DNA of 64,000 nucleotides from Herbinix luporum (GCF_900070325.1 NZ_LN879430.1:1605379-1669378), one strand, 5' to 3'; positions 43,824 through 52,637 are shown, counted from the stretch's first letter. Numbers and translations: made by a program. Notes: generated by a model not told the origin, from the letters alone.

Positions 43824-45077
43824 TTAAGCAATCTGTGTTTCTGCGTAAGGAATTTTTTCGCTACCTGTCAGCAAGAATACTGAATCTGCTCCAAATTGTG
43901 AAACATAGCGCTTTACAATCACATCGCAGTATTTCGGGTCGAGCTCCATCATAAAACAAACCCGCCCGGTCTGCTGCGCTGCAATCATTGTCGTACCGGA
44001 TCCGCCGAACAGGTCAAGGGCCAAATCTCCGGTATGGGAACTGTTGAGCATGGCCTTTGCCACAAGTGAAACCGGCTTCATGGTAGGGTGCTCCTCCGAT
44101 ACTTTAGGGCGGGGTATCTCCCAAACATCTGACTGTTTACGGTCTTTAAGCGGGCAAAGGCGTGTTCCTTCAAGCCAACCGTACCAGATCGGCTCGTACT
44201 GGGTATGATAGTCCTTTCTTGATAGTACCAAGCTGTCTTTTTTCCATATAATTGTGCTCGACCAGTGATACCCTGCCTCCCGCATGACGTTCATCAAACT
44301 GCCCCATTCCTGAGCACTCATTACCACATAGGTCATGCATCCGGCTTCAGAAACCTCTTTCATGCATTTAAAAGCGCGCAATAAAAAAGCGCCGAATTCT
44401 TCGGTGCTCATATTGTCATTTAGAATTTGTCTTGGCTTCCAGCTTGGATGCCTGGTATCTGAACCATAATCCACGTTCCAAGGCGGGTCAGTGAAAACAA
44501 ATCTCGCCTTTTGGCCATCCATCAGCTTTTGCACATCTGAAAGCAGGGTGCTGTCACCGCACATCAGCCGGTGGCCGCCAAGTACCCATATGTCGCCCTT
44601 TTTAGTGACCGGAATTTTAATCTCTGCAATTGCCTTTTCTGTATCGAAATTATCCTCTTTGACATTAGCGGTTGTTTTATCGCGGAACAACTCGTCGATT
44701 TCTGCAGCATCAAACCCGGTAAGAGAAACGTCAAAGCCATCTTCATTTAAATCCATAAGCAGATCGGTCAAAAGCGGAATATCAAACTCGCCGCTGATTT
44801 TATTCAGAGCAACATTGAGCGCCTTTTCCCGCTGCTCATCCAAATCAACCACAACGCAGTCGATCTCCTTATATCCCAAGGCTGTCAGTACCTTATACCG
44901 CTGGTGCCCACCGACAATATTCCCGGTGCGTTTATTCCATATAACCGGCTCTACATATCCAAACTCTTCAATAGACCGACGTAATTTTTCATATTCAGGG
45001 TCACCAGGCTTTAAATCTTTCCGCGGATTATATTTAGAAGGTTTTAGTTTTTCTGTTGGTATTTTCAGTATATCCAT
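43824..45077 (-). CDS. ParB-like/DNA methyltransferase fusion (DPPW type)
   Basis: 417 residues. The first 90 are a ParB/sulfiredoxin-like domain (KPSKYNPRKDLKPGD, GGHQRYKVLTALGY). The methyltransferase part has motif IV TDPPWNVDYGS (about 193) before motif I ALDLFGGSGTT (about 365), so it is beta class with an adenine-N6-type DPPW. Such fusions are frequent in phages and protect phage DNA from host restriction; this host has at least two restriction loci nearby. The gene is a paralogue of the one 5 bp upstream, with about half of the N-terminal residues identical, but the catalytic motif differs. Confidence 0.9.
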   Translation of the reverse strand: MDILKIPTEKLKPSKYNPRKDLKPGDPEYEKLRRSIEEFGYVEPVIWNKRTGNIVGGHQRYKVLTALGYKEIDCVVVDLDEQREKALNVALNKISGEFDIPLLTDLLMDLNEDGFDVSLTGFDAAEIDELFRDKTTANVKEDNFDTEKAIAEIKIPVTKKGDIWVLGGHRLMCGDSTLLSDVQKLMDGQKARFVFTDPPWNVDYGSDTRHPSWKPRQILNDNMSTEEFGAFLLRAFKCMKEVSEAGCMTYVVMSAQEWGSLMNVMREAGYHWSSTIIWKKDSLVLSRKDYHTQYEPIWYGWLEGTRLCPLKDRKQSDVWEIPRPKVSEEHPTMKPVSLVAKAMLNSSHTGDLALDLFGGSGTTMIAAQQTGRVCFMMELDPKYCDVIVKRYVSQFGADSVFLLTGSEKIPYAETQIA

Positions 45078-45082
45078 AAATC

Positions 45083-46381
45083 TTAACCCTCCAGTTTGAT
45101 GGCTTTTTCACCGGTGAATTCCTCCCAGCGCTTAACAGCTAAATCACAGTAAACAGGAGATAACTCCATCGCATAGCATTTGCGCTCGGTCTGTTCAGCC
45201 GCAATTATAGTGGTTCCGCTGCCCGAAAACGGTTCAAGCACGATTCCGCCCTTGTCGCTGTGCATTTTGATGCACCGCCATGGAAGCTCCACAGGGAACA
45301 TTGCAGGATGCTCCTTGTTTGCCCGGACAGTGGTCATCTCCCATATCCCAGCATAGCCCCATTTCTTGCGTTCTTCCTTTGTAAGCCGTTTCACAAATTT
45401 ATAACTGTGTCCCGCAAAGGCTGAAAGCCATACATATTCCTGATCGTTATATTCCTCAACTTCTCCTTTATTGCTGAAGGCTGAAATATACTCATACTGC
45501 TGAACCGGCTTGTTTGAAACAAGATGATAGGGTCCTACACCGAAATTTTGCCCTTGCTTCTTCCAAATGCGGATCCAGATAGGGCGGTAACCGTTTTCCA
45601 AAAACATGTTCACACTGTAAACACTGGTGGGTTCAATAAACTGAGAGCCGGTGGCATAGAGATCACCTAAGTTCCAGCAGACAATATCTGCATACCTGCA
45701 CAGGTTTCTAATCACTGGGCGTACTGTCTCGAACCATGGTTCAATCCCTGCCTTTTCATATTCTTTGCCTACCCCATATGGAGGGGAAGTCACTGCCATC
45801 TGTGCGTGACACCCTTCCATCAACTTCTCAAAATCCTCATCCTTAGTAGAGTCGCCGCACATCAAGCGATGATTCCCGAGAAGCCAGATATCGCCCCGCT
45901 TCGTTACCGGCTCGCGCTGCACAATTTCCTCATGCGCTTTATCTATGTCAAAGCTGTCTTGTATCGCCTCTTTGGAGTACCATCGGTTAAGCAGTTCGTC
46001 TATTTCAGAAGCGTCAAACCCTGTAAGCGAAACATCAAATGCACCTGCGTCCAACTCAGCCATCAGTTCAGCCAGTTTATTCTCGTCCCACTCTCCCTGA
46101 ATCTTATTAAGAGCAAGATTAAGCGCTTTTTCTCTCTGCAGGTCAAGATCCACAACGACGCAGTCTATCTCTGTCTGTCCCAAGTCCAGCAAAACCTTTA
46201 AGCGTTGATGCCCGCCTACCACATTACCTGTTTTTTGGTTCCAGATAACAGGCTCCACATAGCCAAATTCCTCTATTGACCGTTTTAGCTTTTCATATTC
46301 CTTATCGCCAGGTTTTAAATCCTTGCGCGGGTTGTATGCTGCTGGATTAAGTTTTTCAACAGATATTTTTTGTATGTTCAT
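45083..46381 (-). CDS. ParB-like/DNA methyltransferase fusion (SPPY type)
   Basis: 432 residues with the same ParB-like N-domain (NPAAYNPRKDLKPGDKEYEK, GGHQRLKVLLDLG) as its neighbour. Motif IV is TSPPYGVGKEY (about 197), the SPPY form typical of N4-cytosine methyltransferases, ahead of motif I LEPFSGSGTT (about 397). It probably modifies a different base from the DPPW paralogue, so the phage may carry two modifications. It overlaps the end of the 60-residue protein gene by 26 bases. The ParB domain may bind DNA or have nuclease activity. Confidence 0.9.
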   Translation of the reverse strand: MNIQKISVEKLNPAAYNPRKDLKPGDKEYEKLKRSIEEFGYVEPVIWNQKTGNVVGGHQRLKVLLDLGQTEIDCVVVDLDLQREKALNLALNKIQGEWDENKLAELMAELDAGAFDVSLTGFDASEIDELLNRWYSKEAIQDSFDIDKAHEEIVQREPVTKRGDIWLLGNHRLMCGDSTKDEDFEKLMEGCHAQMAVTSPPYGVGKEYEKAGIEPWFETVRPVIRNLCRYADIVCWNLGDLYATGSQFIEPTSVYSVNMFLENGYRPIWIRIWKKQGQNFGVGPYHLVSNKPVQQYEYISAFSNKGEVEEYNDQEYVWLSAFAGHSYKFVKRLTKEERKKWGYAGIWEMTTVRANKEHPAMFPVELPWRCIKMHSDKGGIVLEPFSGSGTTIIAAEQTERKCYAMELSPVYCDLAVKRWEEFTGEKAIKLEG

Positions 46382-46538
46382 GCTGCATTCTCCTGTTCAA
46401 TATTTTCTTAAGACCCTTTTTTGCGCCCTCACAATCTCCGTTTATTACTTGTCCCCGCAGAGTCTTAAACTGCTGCTTCGTTAAATGGTCTTTATATTTT
46501 CTTAGTTCCCTAAGAAAGATTGAATTTGTTTTATGCAT
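46356..46538 (-). CDS. Small basic phage protein
   Basis: 60 residues, rich in Lys and Arg (FLRELRKYKDHLTKQQFKTL, KKGLKKILNRR). No family is claimed. It starts at the stop of the small terminase gene (46538) and overlaps the methyltransferase gene, so it is translated with both. Similar short basic proteins are commonly found between terS and methyltransferase genes in Clostridia phages. Confidence 0.65.
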   Translation of the reverse strand: MHKTNSIFLRELRKYKDHLTKQQFKTLRGQVINGDCEGAKKGLKKILNRRMQHEHTKNIC

Positions 46539-47089
46539 CAGCCACCCCTCCTGGCTGTCAGGAGTTTTTCCATAACATCATCGTGGGGAGTAGCCCCCTT
46601 GTATTCGGTAGCACAGTTTTCCCGCACGACTTGATAAATTTGATACCACAGGTTATTGGCCTGTTTCATAAAGCTTTGACTCATAGCCACATAAGGTGAC
46701 GGGATGGCATTGCCAGTTGTCGGATGCTTAGCAAGAAAGCCAAATTCAGTGATACATTCCTCGCACTGGATCCACCGCGCCACACTCTGGGCATATTGCT
46801 CTATAAGCTGCGCAGGGATAAGGTGAACACACCTGCGTTCCTTAAGCCACTGCCATGTTTTTTCGTATATTTCCACCGCCAGTGTTGTTTTTCCGTTCTT
46901 CTGCTTTGCAGCAAGATAATCCCTCGGTGGCGGCATGCTCTCTCCTTCCAGTTCCGCAGCATCCGTAAACTCCATTACCATGAGCTTTCGTCTGCCGGGG
47001 TTTCCTTCCAAAATCTTATCCGCCAGAGGCTTTTTCTTCTGTCCTGCACCGATACGTGCCCCGCCGCGGTTGGTACCGTCCTTTGCCAT
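46538..47089 (-). CDS. terS: Terminase small subunit, P27 family
   Basis: 183 residues from the ATG at 47089, chosen because GAGGTG lies six bases upstream; the longer frame to 47284 runs through the hairpin region and is not credible. The N-terminus NRGGARIGAGQKKKPLADKI followed by EGNPGRRKL is the P27-type signature. It binds the packaging site and hands DNA to the large terminase. Between them lie two methyltransferases and the amidoligase cassette, an unusual 6-kb separation, since terS and terL are normally adjacent. Confidence 0.88.
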   Translation of the reverse strand: MAKDGTNRGGARIGAGQKKKPLADKILEGNPGRRKLMVMEFTDAAELEGESMPPPRDYLAAKQKNGKTTLAVEIYEKTWQWLKERRCVHLIPAQLIEQYAQSVARWIQCEECITEFGFLAKHPTTGNAIPSPYVAMSQSFMKQANNLWYQIYQVVRENCATEYKGATPHDDVMEKLLTARRGG

Positions 47090-47124
47090 ACACATCACCT
47101 CGATTCCTGTAATTAATTGGGGCC

Positions 47125-47250
47125 CCCCGCAAAGCCGCAGGCTTTGCGGGGAGAGGAGGAGCAACGGAGCAGGCGAGCTTTTGACGCTGGCGTCAAAACG
47201 AGCAAAGCGCAGTTTGCGACGACGAGGGATATACCCCGTTTGAAACTGCG
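47125..47250. repeat. Tandem strong hairpins upstream of terS (candidate cos region)
   Basis: Three stems in 126 bases. First CCCCGCAAAGCC / GGCTTTGCGGGG (12 bases, 3-base loop, 47125-47151). Second TTTTGACGC / GCGTCAAAA (9 bases, 47179-47198). Third CGCAGTTT / AAACTGCG (47208-47250) with an inner GGG/CCC stem, followed by ATTTTT on the plus strand. GC content is well above the surroundings. It lies between an HNH gene and terS, where cos sites are found in HNH-encoding phages. Confidence 0.6.
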
Positions 47251-47312
47251 ATTTTTCGCGCGTGACCCCCCGCCCGTTGCACAAAACTGCTTCACCAGAG
47301 ATTTTGACCCCC

Positions 47313-47672
47313 CTACCGTCTTGCCCATCTCTCCCCTTCGCGGGCAGTGATCGATGAGTGACATTGTTTGCACAGACTCATAAGGTTATTGTCTGCATTG
47401 GTTCCGCCTTTAGATAAAGGGATAATATGATGTACCTCTTCGGCTGGTGTAAGCCTTCCGTACTTTTGACACTCCTCGCAAAGCGGGTGCTCTGAGATAT
47501 ATCTGTCCCTGATGCGTTTCCATCTCCGGTCATAGCTTTTTCTTGTTTGAGGATCTCGTTCGTATTTGTTGTAATAAGCATCCACTTGCTTTTGATGAGT
47601 GTCACAGTACCTTCCGTCCGTCAGTTCAGGACAGCCGGGAAAGGAGCAAGGCCTTTTTGGTTTTCTTGGCAT
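47313..47672 (-). CDS. Phage HNH endonuclease
   Basis: 119 residues. The HNH core is VHHIIPLSKGGTNADNNLM with zinc Cys pairs CEEC (about 71-74) and CKQC (about 108-111); an extra N-terminal CSFPGC / CDTH pair suggests a second zinc site. In HK97-type phages an HNH protein next to the terminase is needed for cos cleavage. It lies immediately upstream of terS. A terminator precedes it, so it begins the late operon. A TGGC-CACCTCC ribosome site is four to ten bases before the ATG. Confidence 0.9.
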   Translation of the reverse strand: MPRKPKRPCSFPGCPELTDGRYCDTHQKQVDAYYNKYERDPQTRKSYDRRWKRIRDRYISEHPLCEECQKYGRLTPAEEVHHIIPLSKGGTNADNNLMSLCKQCHSSITAREGERWARR

Positions 47673-47699
47673 CTGGCCACCTCCTTTACAGGTATAAAA

Positions 47700-47732
47700 A
47701 AGCCCTCACAGGTTCATATCCCATGAAGGCTT
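47700..47732 (-). terminator. Rho-independent terminator before the late operon
   Basis: AAGCCTTCA / TGAGGGCTT (one G-U pair) with a 15-base loop, followed on the minus strand by TTTTTAT. It ends the transcript from the early side before the HNH gene. Confidence 0.7.
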
Positions 47733-47807
47733 ATCCATAACTTTTCACAATACCATTATATTTGGATTTATAAAGAATTTCATCTCATAAAAATCTCATC
47801 TGGAATA

Positions 47808-48038
47808 CTAAACAGCACAATTGCTTTTCACCCATGGCATCCTGCCGTTATAATACTTATCGGAGATATACCGCTGCATATCGGGTGGTAAAGCTGCAAG
47901 CAAAAGATAAGCCTTTTTTCTATCTTCCTCTAACTCCTGGGTGCTTTTATAGAAGGAACATTTATCTTGCTGACACTTGCGTACAGTCAGGATATTGCAG
48001 CCATTCTTTCCGTTACTGCCAAAACATTTATCGACCAT
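47808..48038 (-). CDS. Cys-rich small phage protein
   Basis: 76 residues with six Cys, four in a CFGSNGKNGCNILTVRKCQQ/DKC arrangement that could bind zinc. The centre is helical and charged (STQELEEDRKKAYLLLAALP). No family recognised. It stands alone between two terminators, so it may be a short separate transcript. Possibly a DNA- or RNA-binding regulator; unproven. Confidence 0.6.
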   Translation of the reverse strand: MVDKCFGSNGKNGCNILTVRKCQQDKCSFYKSTQELEEDRKKAYLLLAALPPDMQRYISDKYYNGRMPWVKSNCAV

Positions 48039-48070
48039 CTTCCCTCACTCCTGTTTTATGTCATAAGAAA

Positions 48071-48086
48071 AAGCCCCGAAGGGCTT
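48071..48086 (-). terminator. Terminator with TTCG tetraloop
   Basis: On the minus strand AAGCCC-TTCG-GGGCTT followed by TTTTC. It lies about 80 bp past the stop of the sigma-like gene. Confidence 0.8.
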
Positions 48087-48164
48087 ATGCGTTTTAATGA
48101 CATTTTTTCATGATATCATTATATATGGGATACCTGTGTTTTACATCTCATAAAAATCTCATTT

Positions 48165-48620
48165 CTACTTCCCGTATAAAAGCAGTGCCAGATGATTAAG
48201 TGCCTTATCCTTCCTACGGTACACCTGTGCTCTTTCAAGAAACAGCTTCTCTCCGATGTTTGCTACAGCTTCTGTCTTGCTCACATCATTAACAAAAAAT
48301 TCTGTCAGTATAAACTGTTCTTCCTCCGACAGGGCTTCCCAAGCAGGCTTGAACCACTCCATATATTCTAATGCCCGCCTGTAACGTTCTTTCAACACAT
48401 CAATCTCGTCAAGGCAAGCAGCAAGGCGTTCTTCACCGCTTTTGGGATTGTGTTTGCCCGGAACTCCGGTAATCTTTGCACTATGAGGGCTTGTCATACG
48501 GGTTTCAACTTCATATATATCCTCATCACTGTGTTCGATAATGTACTGCATGCTGCTGTAATCTTTCAAAGCTTCAACAGCAGCCGCTTTTTTATCTAAA
48601 TACTGCCATGCAATCAGCAT
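48165..48620 (-). CDS. Sigma-factor-like phage late regulator
   Basis: 151 residues from the ATG at 48620, with GGAGGTG seven bases upstream. The C-terminal 60 residues look like a sigma-70 region 4 type helix-turn-helix (LSEEEQFILTEFFV, SKTEAVANIGEKLFLERAQV). The size and position, just before the terminase genes, fit the ArpU/RinA/sigma-like class of late activators of Gram-positive phages. It would switch on the HNH-terS-structural transcript. The assignment is by pattern and position. Confidence 0.7.
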   Translation of the reverse strand: MLIAWQYLDKKAAAVEALKDYSSMQYIIEHSDEDIYEVETRMTSPHSAKITGVPGKHNPKSGEERLAACLDEIDVLKERYRRALEYMEWFKPAWEALSEEEQFILTEFFVNDVSKTEAVANIGEKLFLERAQVYRRKDKALNHLALLLYGK

Positions 48621-48711
48621 ATCGCACCTCCAAAAAATCAAGATAAAAAACCTTGATCTTTGAAGCAGTGTGCTTTTTTTCGTTGCTTTGCAGTGCTTGT
48701 TTCCTTGTTCG

Positions 48712-49014
48712 TTATATCTTCGTTCTTTGCAGAAGGCCATGCTTTTCCAGAATAACCTTCACCTCATCTACCGAATGGACAACCGCTGCCACTCCTCCGG
48801 CATTGAGGATTTTTTTGATGGTTGCTTCCTGCAGTTTTGTTGTCTTTCCCGATGGGGTTTTTACTTCAAAAGCTATAAACCGCCCATTTACACAGGCAAT
48901 AATGTCTGGTATTCCTGCTGTCCCGTACATACCGCCATGTTCCTTCCAACAGAAACACCCCGGTACTGTCTTTAAGTACCGCAGGATTTTAGTCACAATA
49001 CTCTTTTCAGACAT
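48712..49014 (-). CDS. VRR-NUC nuclease
   Basis: 100 residues with the PD-(D/E)XK-type VRR-NUC core: GIPDIIACVNGRFIAFEVKT (Asp, then Glu-x-Lys) with later SGKTTKLQEA. Stand-alone VRR-NUC proteins are common in phage replication modules, where they resolve branched DNA. It lies between the candidate origin/replication gene and the late regulator, as expected. The start ATG is followed upstream by the iteron region. Confidence 0.88.
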   Translation of the reverse strand: MSEKSIVTKILRYLKTVPGCFCWKEHGGMYGTAGIPDIIACVNGRFIAFEVKTPSGKTTKLQEATIKKILNAGGVAAVVHSVDEVKVILEKHGLLQRTKI

Positions 49015-49035
49015 AACCGCTTATCCTCCAAAAAT

Positions 49036-49305
49036 GTTACCTTTTCCCCTCTTGTTACCCCGGTATTTCTAAAAAGGTAACTTCTCAAACCCGCTTTACA
49101 AGCGCATTTGCGGATTTTGTTACCTTGTTACCTCTTTTTTGGGGTAGGTATAGACACAAATATTTATATTTTTTTATTTTTTATTTTTCAAAAAATAATT
49201 TCATCTCTCGCGCGTATATATAAAGTTGAGGTAACAAAGGTAACATAGGTAACAAATGGCTATTCATCAGCGTTTCGGGCGTTACCTTTTTGTTACCTTG
49301 TTACC
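49036..49305. repeat. Iteron cluster, candidate phage replication origin
   Basis: Eleven copies of the hexamer GTTACC or its complement GGTAAC in 270 bases (starts 49036, 49054, 49076, 49119, 49127, 49230, 49239, 49248, 49281, 49292, 49300). Three of them are at a strict 9-base period (49230-49253). In the middle lies a run of almost pure A/T (49157-49205), a plausible unwinding element. The region is non-coding and sits beside the replication gene. It could instead be an operator array. Confidence 0.6.
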
Positions 49306-49315
49306 TTTTTTGAGG

Positions 49316-50561
49316 TTAAAGAGGCTCAATATCTGTGATTTCAAAGCCGCTCACATCGCATCGCTCTTTCAATATCGAAAAATCAAGAGCCCACGCTTTC
49401 TTAGTTTCGTTCCCGAAACGCATCGTTTTATTGCTCTCCAGAAAAAAGTCACTTTGCCTCAATTGCTTCAGAAACTGGTTATACGGAAGACATTCACCTG
49501 TGATTGCATAATCGCGTCTGTACTTGGTATAGCGGTCATATACATCACAGAAACGAATCCCGATAACATTGCCTCCTTTATCAAAAGTGTAGTCTTGATT
49601 CGGAGCCAGTTTCATCCGGGCCATGATTTCCAGCGTCTGTTCTACAATAGTCTTGTTGTTGCTGCCGCCATCCAGCAAGTATTCCTGCACACCGTTTTGA
49701 AGATATCGAATACATGTCACTTTGTTAATGGGAAACACTTCAGACCATGTAACATTAAGGAACTCACATAGTTTGTTTACTAGGCTCAGTCCGGCATAGC
49801 AACAGGCGAGATTATTGACGATACGAGATGGAAACTCATCAGATATCTCTGACTTTGCTTCCTCATACCACTTCTCTGCCTTAGCAACCGATACTCTGAG
49901 TGCTATATCCAGCAGGCTCCGACCGAAGCTGCCAAGCAGATCCGCTTTTGCACACAGCTTATAAAATGCTTGTCTATGGCTGGCTGGTTTTAAGTCCTTC
50001 TTGCTGAATAGCAATTCTATGCTCCGTTCTCTGATGGCCGCTTCATCCGGCGATTCCTCACCAGCTACAATAATAGGTGCCAACAGTTCATAAGTAACAG
50101 CACTTTGATCCGCCCTACCGCGGACACCTTCATGGCCGTCATATGCATCTCGAAGATGGTTGTATAAGGCATTTAGCCTTAACTTATCTATCTTTGAAGG
50201 CTTGAACTCATCCATCAACTGCGTACAGATGTGAGATATCCCCGAATGCAAGCATTCTGAAACAGGCAATTCCTTTCCTGCGCTCTTCCGTCACAAGGGT
50301 TGTTACAGAAGTCGGTAAAGCACAACAGCCATGCCATAAGACCACAGGTGAAATTCCCAGAAGGTGGCTTAAGATTACACATTCAACGCCAAAATGGCAG
50401 AACAAAACTATGGTATTTACCGCCCGGTACAAATTGCCTTCGCGTACATATCCGTTCTTTTCCAGGATCCTGTCAATTCCTTCAAATACCTTATTGGCCT
50501 CCGATATCACATTGCACGCTTTCATAGCCGGTACTGTATGCCAGAGGTCTTTATAGGGCAA
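49316..50561 (-). pseudogene. C-terminal remnant of a phage replication (primase/helicase-type) protein, frameshifted
   Basis: Two overlapping frames together give one protein. The upstream part (50208-50561) ends VTTLVTEERRKGIACFRM then LAFGDISH; the downstream part (49316-50269) continues with ICTQLMDEFKPSKIDKLRLN, then APIIVAGEESPDEAAIRERS. The switch needs a one-base shift near 50235. The conserved GEESPDEAAIRERSIELL block is typical of the C-terminal half of phage DNA primase/helicase proteins. The N-terminal part with the catalytic sites is missing, cut off near the IS256-type gene at 50690. The prophage therefore probably cannot replicate by itself. Family assignment of this tail is moderate. 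Confidence 0.6.
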
Positions 50562-50689
50562 CGCTGAGGAGCGACCCGAGCGGCGCGTGAAGTTTGGCAG
50601 GGCGGTGATCTAATCGGAGCCGCCTTTTTTACCGCCCTGGAAAACCAAAGCGATAAACCTCGGGGGTTTCGGGGGCAGAGCCTCCGCCG

Positions 50690-51916
50690 CTACGAAGCAA
50701 TTCTCCCTTGCAGCCTATCCTCAAAAAATATCATCAGTTGTCCAATTATTATCCCCCAGTCACGAATCGGCATACTCCATTTCTTGGATATTTCCTGGAT
50801 CGACATGTAGACTGATTTCCTAACTGCATCATCAGTCGGGTATACCGTCTTTGTCTTGGTGAACTTACGCAGCATCCGATGGAAACCTTCCACTGCATTA
50901 GTAGTATATATTAGCGTTCGCACCTCTTTTGGGTATTTGAAATATGTCGACAACTCCGCCCAGTTTGCATCCCATGATTTCAATATCTGCGGATACTTCC
51001 CGCTCCATTTTTCACGAAACTCCTCCAGCCGATATTCCGCATCATCTAACGTTGGCGCTCCATACACTTTCTTCAAATCCGCCATGACAGGCCTAATATC
51101 CTTGTATGACACATATTTTGTGGAGTTGCGGATCTGGTGTATCACGCATAACTGTTGCTCCGTTTTCGGAAAAACAATCTCTATGGCGTCTGAAAACCCG
51201 CTAAGGTTGTCGCGGCATGCAATGAGGATATCTTCTACACCTCTGTTTTTTAACTCATTACATACGGTCACCCAAAAGCTCGCACTTTCATTCTCTGAAA
51301 GCCATATACCCAATATTTCCTTGCGCCCTTCAAGATTGATCCCCAGAACAGAGTAGAGGCATTTATTGACTACTCGGCTGTCCTTGCGAACCTTGAACAC
51401 TATCCCGTCCAAAAATACTATAGGATATATTGCGTCTAGTGGCCTCGACTGCCATTCTGCAATGGCTGGCATAAGTTTGTCGGTTATCCGGCTTATCAGG
51501 CTTGCGGATGCTTCCACCCCGTATATATCACGGAGATGATCTTCTATGTCACGGGTGGACATCCCTTTGGCATACATCGCCATGATCCTCGCTTCGATGT
51601 CGTCGGTGCGGGTTTGTCGCTTTTCGATTGCTTTTGGTTCGAAGGTGCCGTTCCTGTCACGTGGTACGCTGATCTCACTTTCGCCCCATTCACTCCTGAT
51701 TGTCTTTTTGCTGTAACCATTGCGGCTATTACCGCTGTTATTTCCCAAAACACTGTGCTTTTCATAACCTAAATGCTCGTCTATCTCTGCCTCAAGCAAT
51801 TTTTCCAGTGCCCCGGAAAAAAGATTCTTAAGTTTTGCCGTTAGTTCGACAGGTGTGGTGCAGCCTTCGCATATCAATGCTGCAAGCTCCATTTCCTTCT
51901 CATTTAACTGTGCCAT
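50690..51916 (-). CDS. IS256-family (mutator-type) transposase
   Basis: 408 residues and intact. The catalytic core has Asp in VFLDGIVFKV, Asp in ACRDNLSGFSDAI and Glu in YTTNAVEGFHRMLRKFTKT, the IS256 pattern. It ends GRIAS. The right terminal sequence reads TGTAATCTAAACTGTGTAAA on the minus strand near 51975. No matching inverted repeat is seen beyond its 3' end (50562-50689), so that end of the element may be deleted. To the right it interrupts a P-type ATPase gene; to the left it meets the truncated prophage. It probably mediated the deletion that joined them. Confidence 0.9.
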   Translation of the reverse strand: MAQLNEKEMELAALICEGCTTPVELTAKLKNLFSGALEKLLEAEIDEHLGYEKHSVLGNNSGNSRNGYSKKTIRSEWGESEISVPRDRNGTFEPKAIEKRQTRTDDIEARIMAMYAKGMSTRDIEDHLRDIYGVEASASLISRITDKLMPAIAEWQSRPLDAIYPIVFLDGIVFKVRKDSRVVNKCLYSVLGINLEGRKEILGIWLSENESASFWVTVCNELKNRGVEDILIACRDNLSGFSDAIEIVFPKTEQQLCVIHQIRNSTKYVSYKDIRPVMADLKKVYGAPTLDDAEYRLEEFREKWSGKYPQILKSWDANWAELSTYFKYPKEVRTLIYTTNAVEGFHRMLRKFTKTKTVYPTDDAVRKSVYMSIQEISKKWSMPIRDWGIIIGQLMIFFEDRLQGRIAS

Positions 51917-51984
51917 GGTTTACATCTCCTTCGCTTTATTTCATTGGAGATTATTCCCATTTACACAGTTTAGATTACATCCTC

Positions 51985-52622
51985 CGTTGGCATGGGCATC
52001 ACCGGCACTGATGTGACAAAAAACGTCGCCGACATGATTCTTGCAGACGACAACTTCGCAACCATTGTATCTGCAGTCGAAGAAGGCCGCCGTATATACG
52101 ATAACATTCGTAAATCAATTCAGTTCCTACTCTCTTCCAACCTCTCGGAAGTTATCAGCATTTTCTTTGCTACCATGCTTGGATTTACGATACTTAAGCC
52201 TGTTCATATCCTTTTCATTAACCTGATTACCGACTCGCTTCCTGCCCTTGCTCTCGGTATAGAAAAGGCTGAGGCTGATATTATGAAGCGCAAGCCCAGA
52301 GACCCAAAGGAAGGCATTTTCTCGGGCGGTGTCGGATTCAGCGTCTTCTATCAGGGTGTAATGGTTTCCATACTTACTCTTGCTGCCTACTTCATCGGTG
52401 AGAATTTTCAGCATTAAGAACCACAACTTCTACCTTTTCGGCTCAATGATCCTCTCATTCATCCTTACTGCAGCCGTCATATACACACCGTTTTTATGTG
52501 ATGTCTTTGGTTTTACCTCTATCAGCTTCATTGAGTATCTGACCGCCCTCTCACTTGCTATCCTGGTAATTCCCATCGTTGAGCTGGTCAAACTGATACA
52601 GCGGAAAACTAGTAAAGTCTGA
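51985..52622 (+). pseudogene. Broken P-type (Ca2+-type) ATPase gene, C-terminal remnant
   Basis: The frame from 51985 (VGMGITGTDVTKNVADMILA to GENFQH) is the hinge and M4-M6 region of a P2-type cation ATPase: NLSEVISIFFATMLGF and INLITDSLPALALG are M5/M6 calcium-site segments. The protein resumes after a shift at 52402-52417 with SIKNHNFYLFGSMILSFIL to the end. About 50-60 residues between M7 and M9 are missing, with a frameshift. All upstream domains, including the phosphorylation site, are lost at the IS256 junction. Not functional. Confidence 0.85.
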
Positions 52623-52637
52623 ACTTATTTGACTAAA

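Noticed and set aside
46538..47284. Longer small terminase starting at 47284
   Set aside because: The extra 65 codons run through the tandem hairpins, have no ribosome site, and the family start is at 47089.
47113..47373. Open frames on both strands across the hairpin region
   Set aside because: High GC removes stops by chance; four overlapping frames are open at once and none has a start signal.
49036..49305. CRISPR array
   Set aside because: The repeats are only six bases, in both orientations, with irregular spacing.
17900..50600. Prophage attachment sites
   Set aside because: No direct repeat could be matched by eye between the two sides, and the right end of the prophage is deleted.
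51536..51772. Plus-strand 78-codon frame in the IS256 gene
   Set aside because: Antisense to a conserved transposase region with no start signal.
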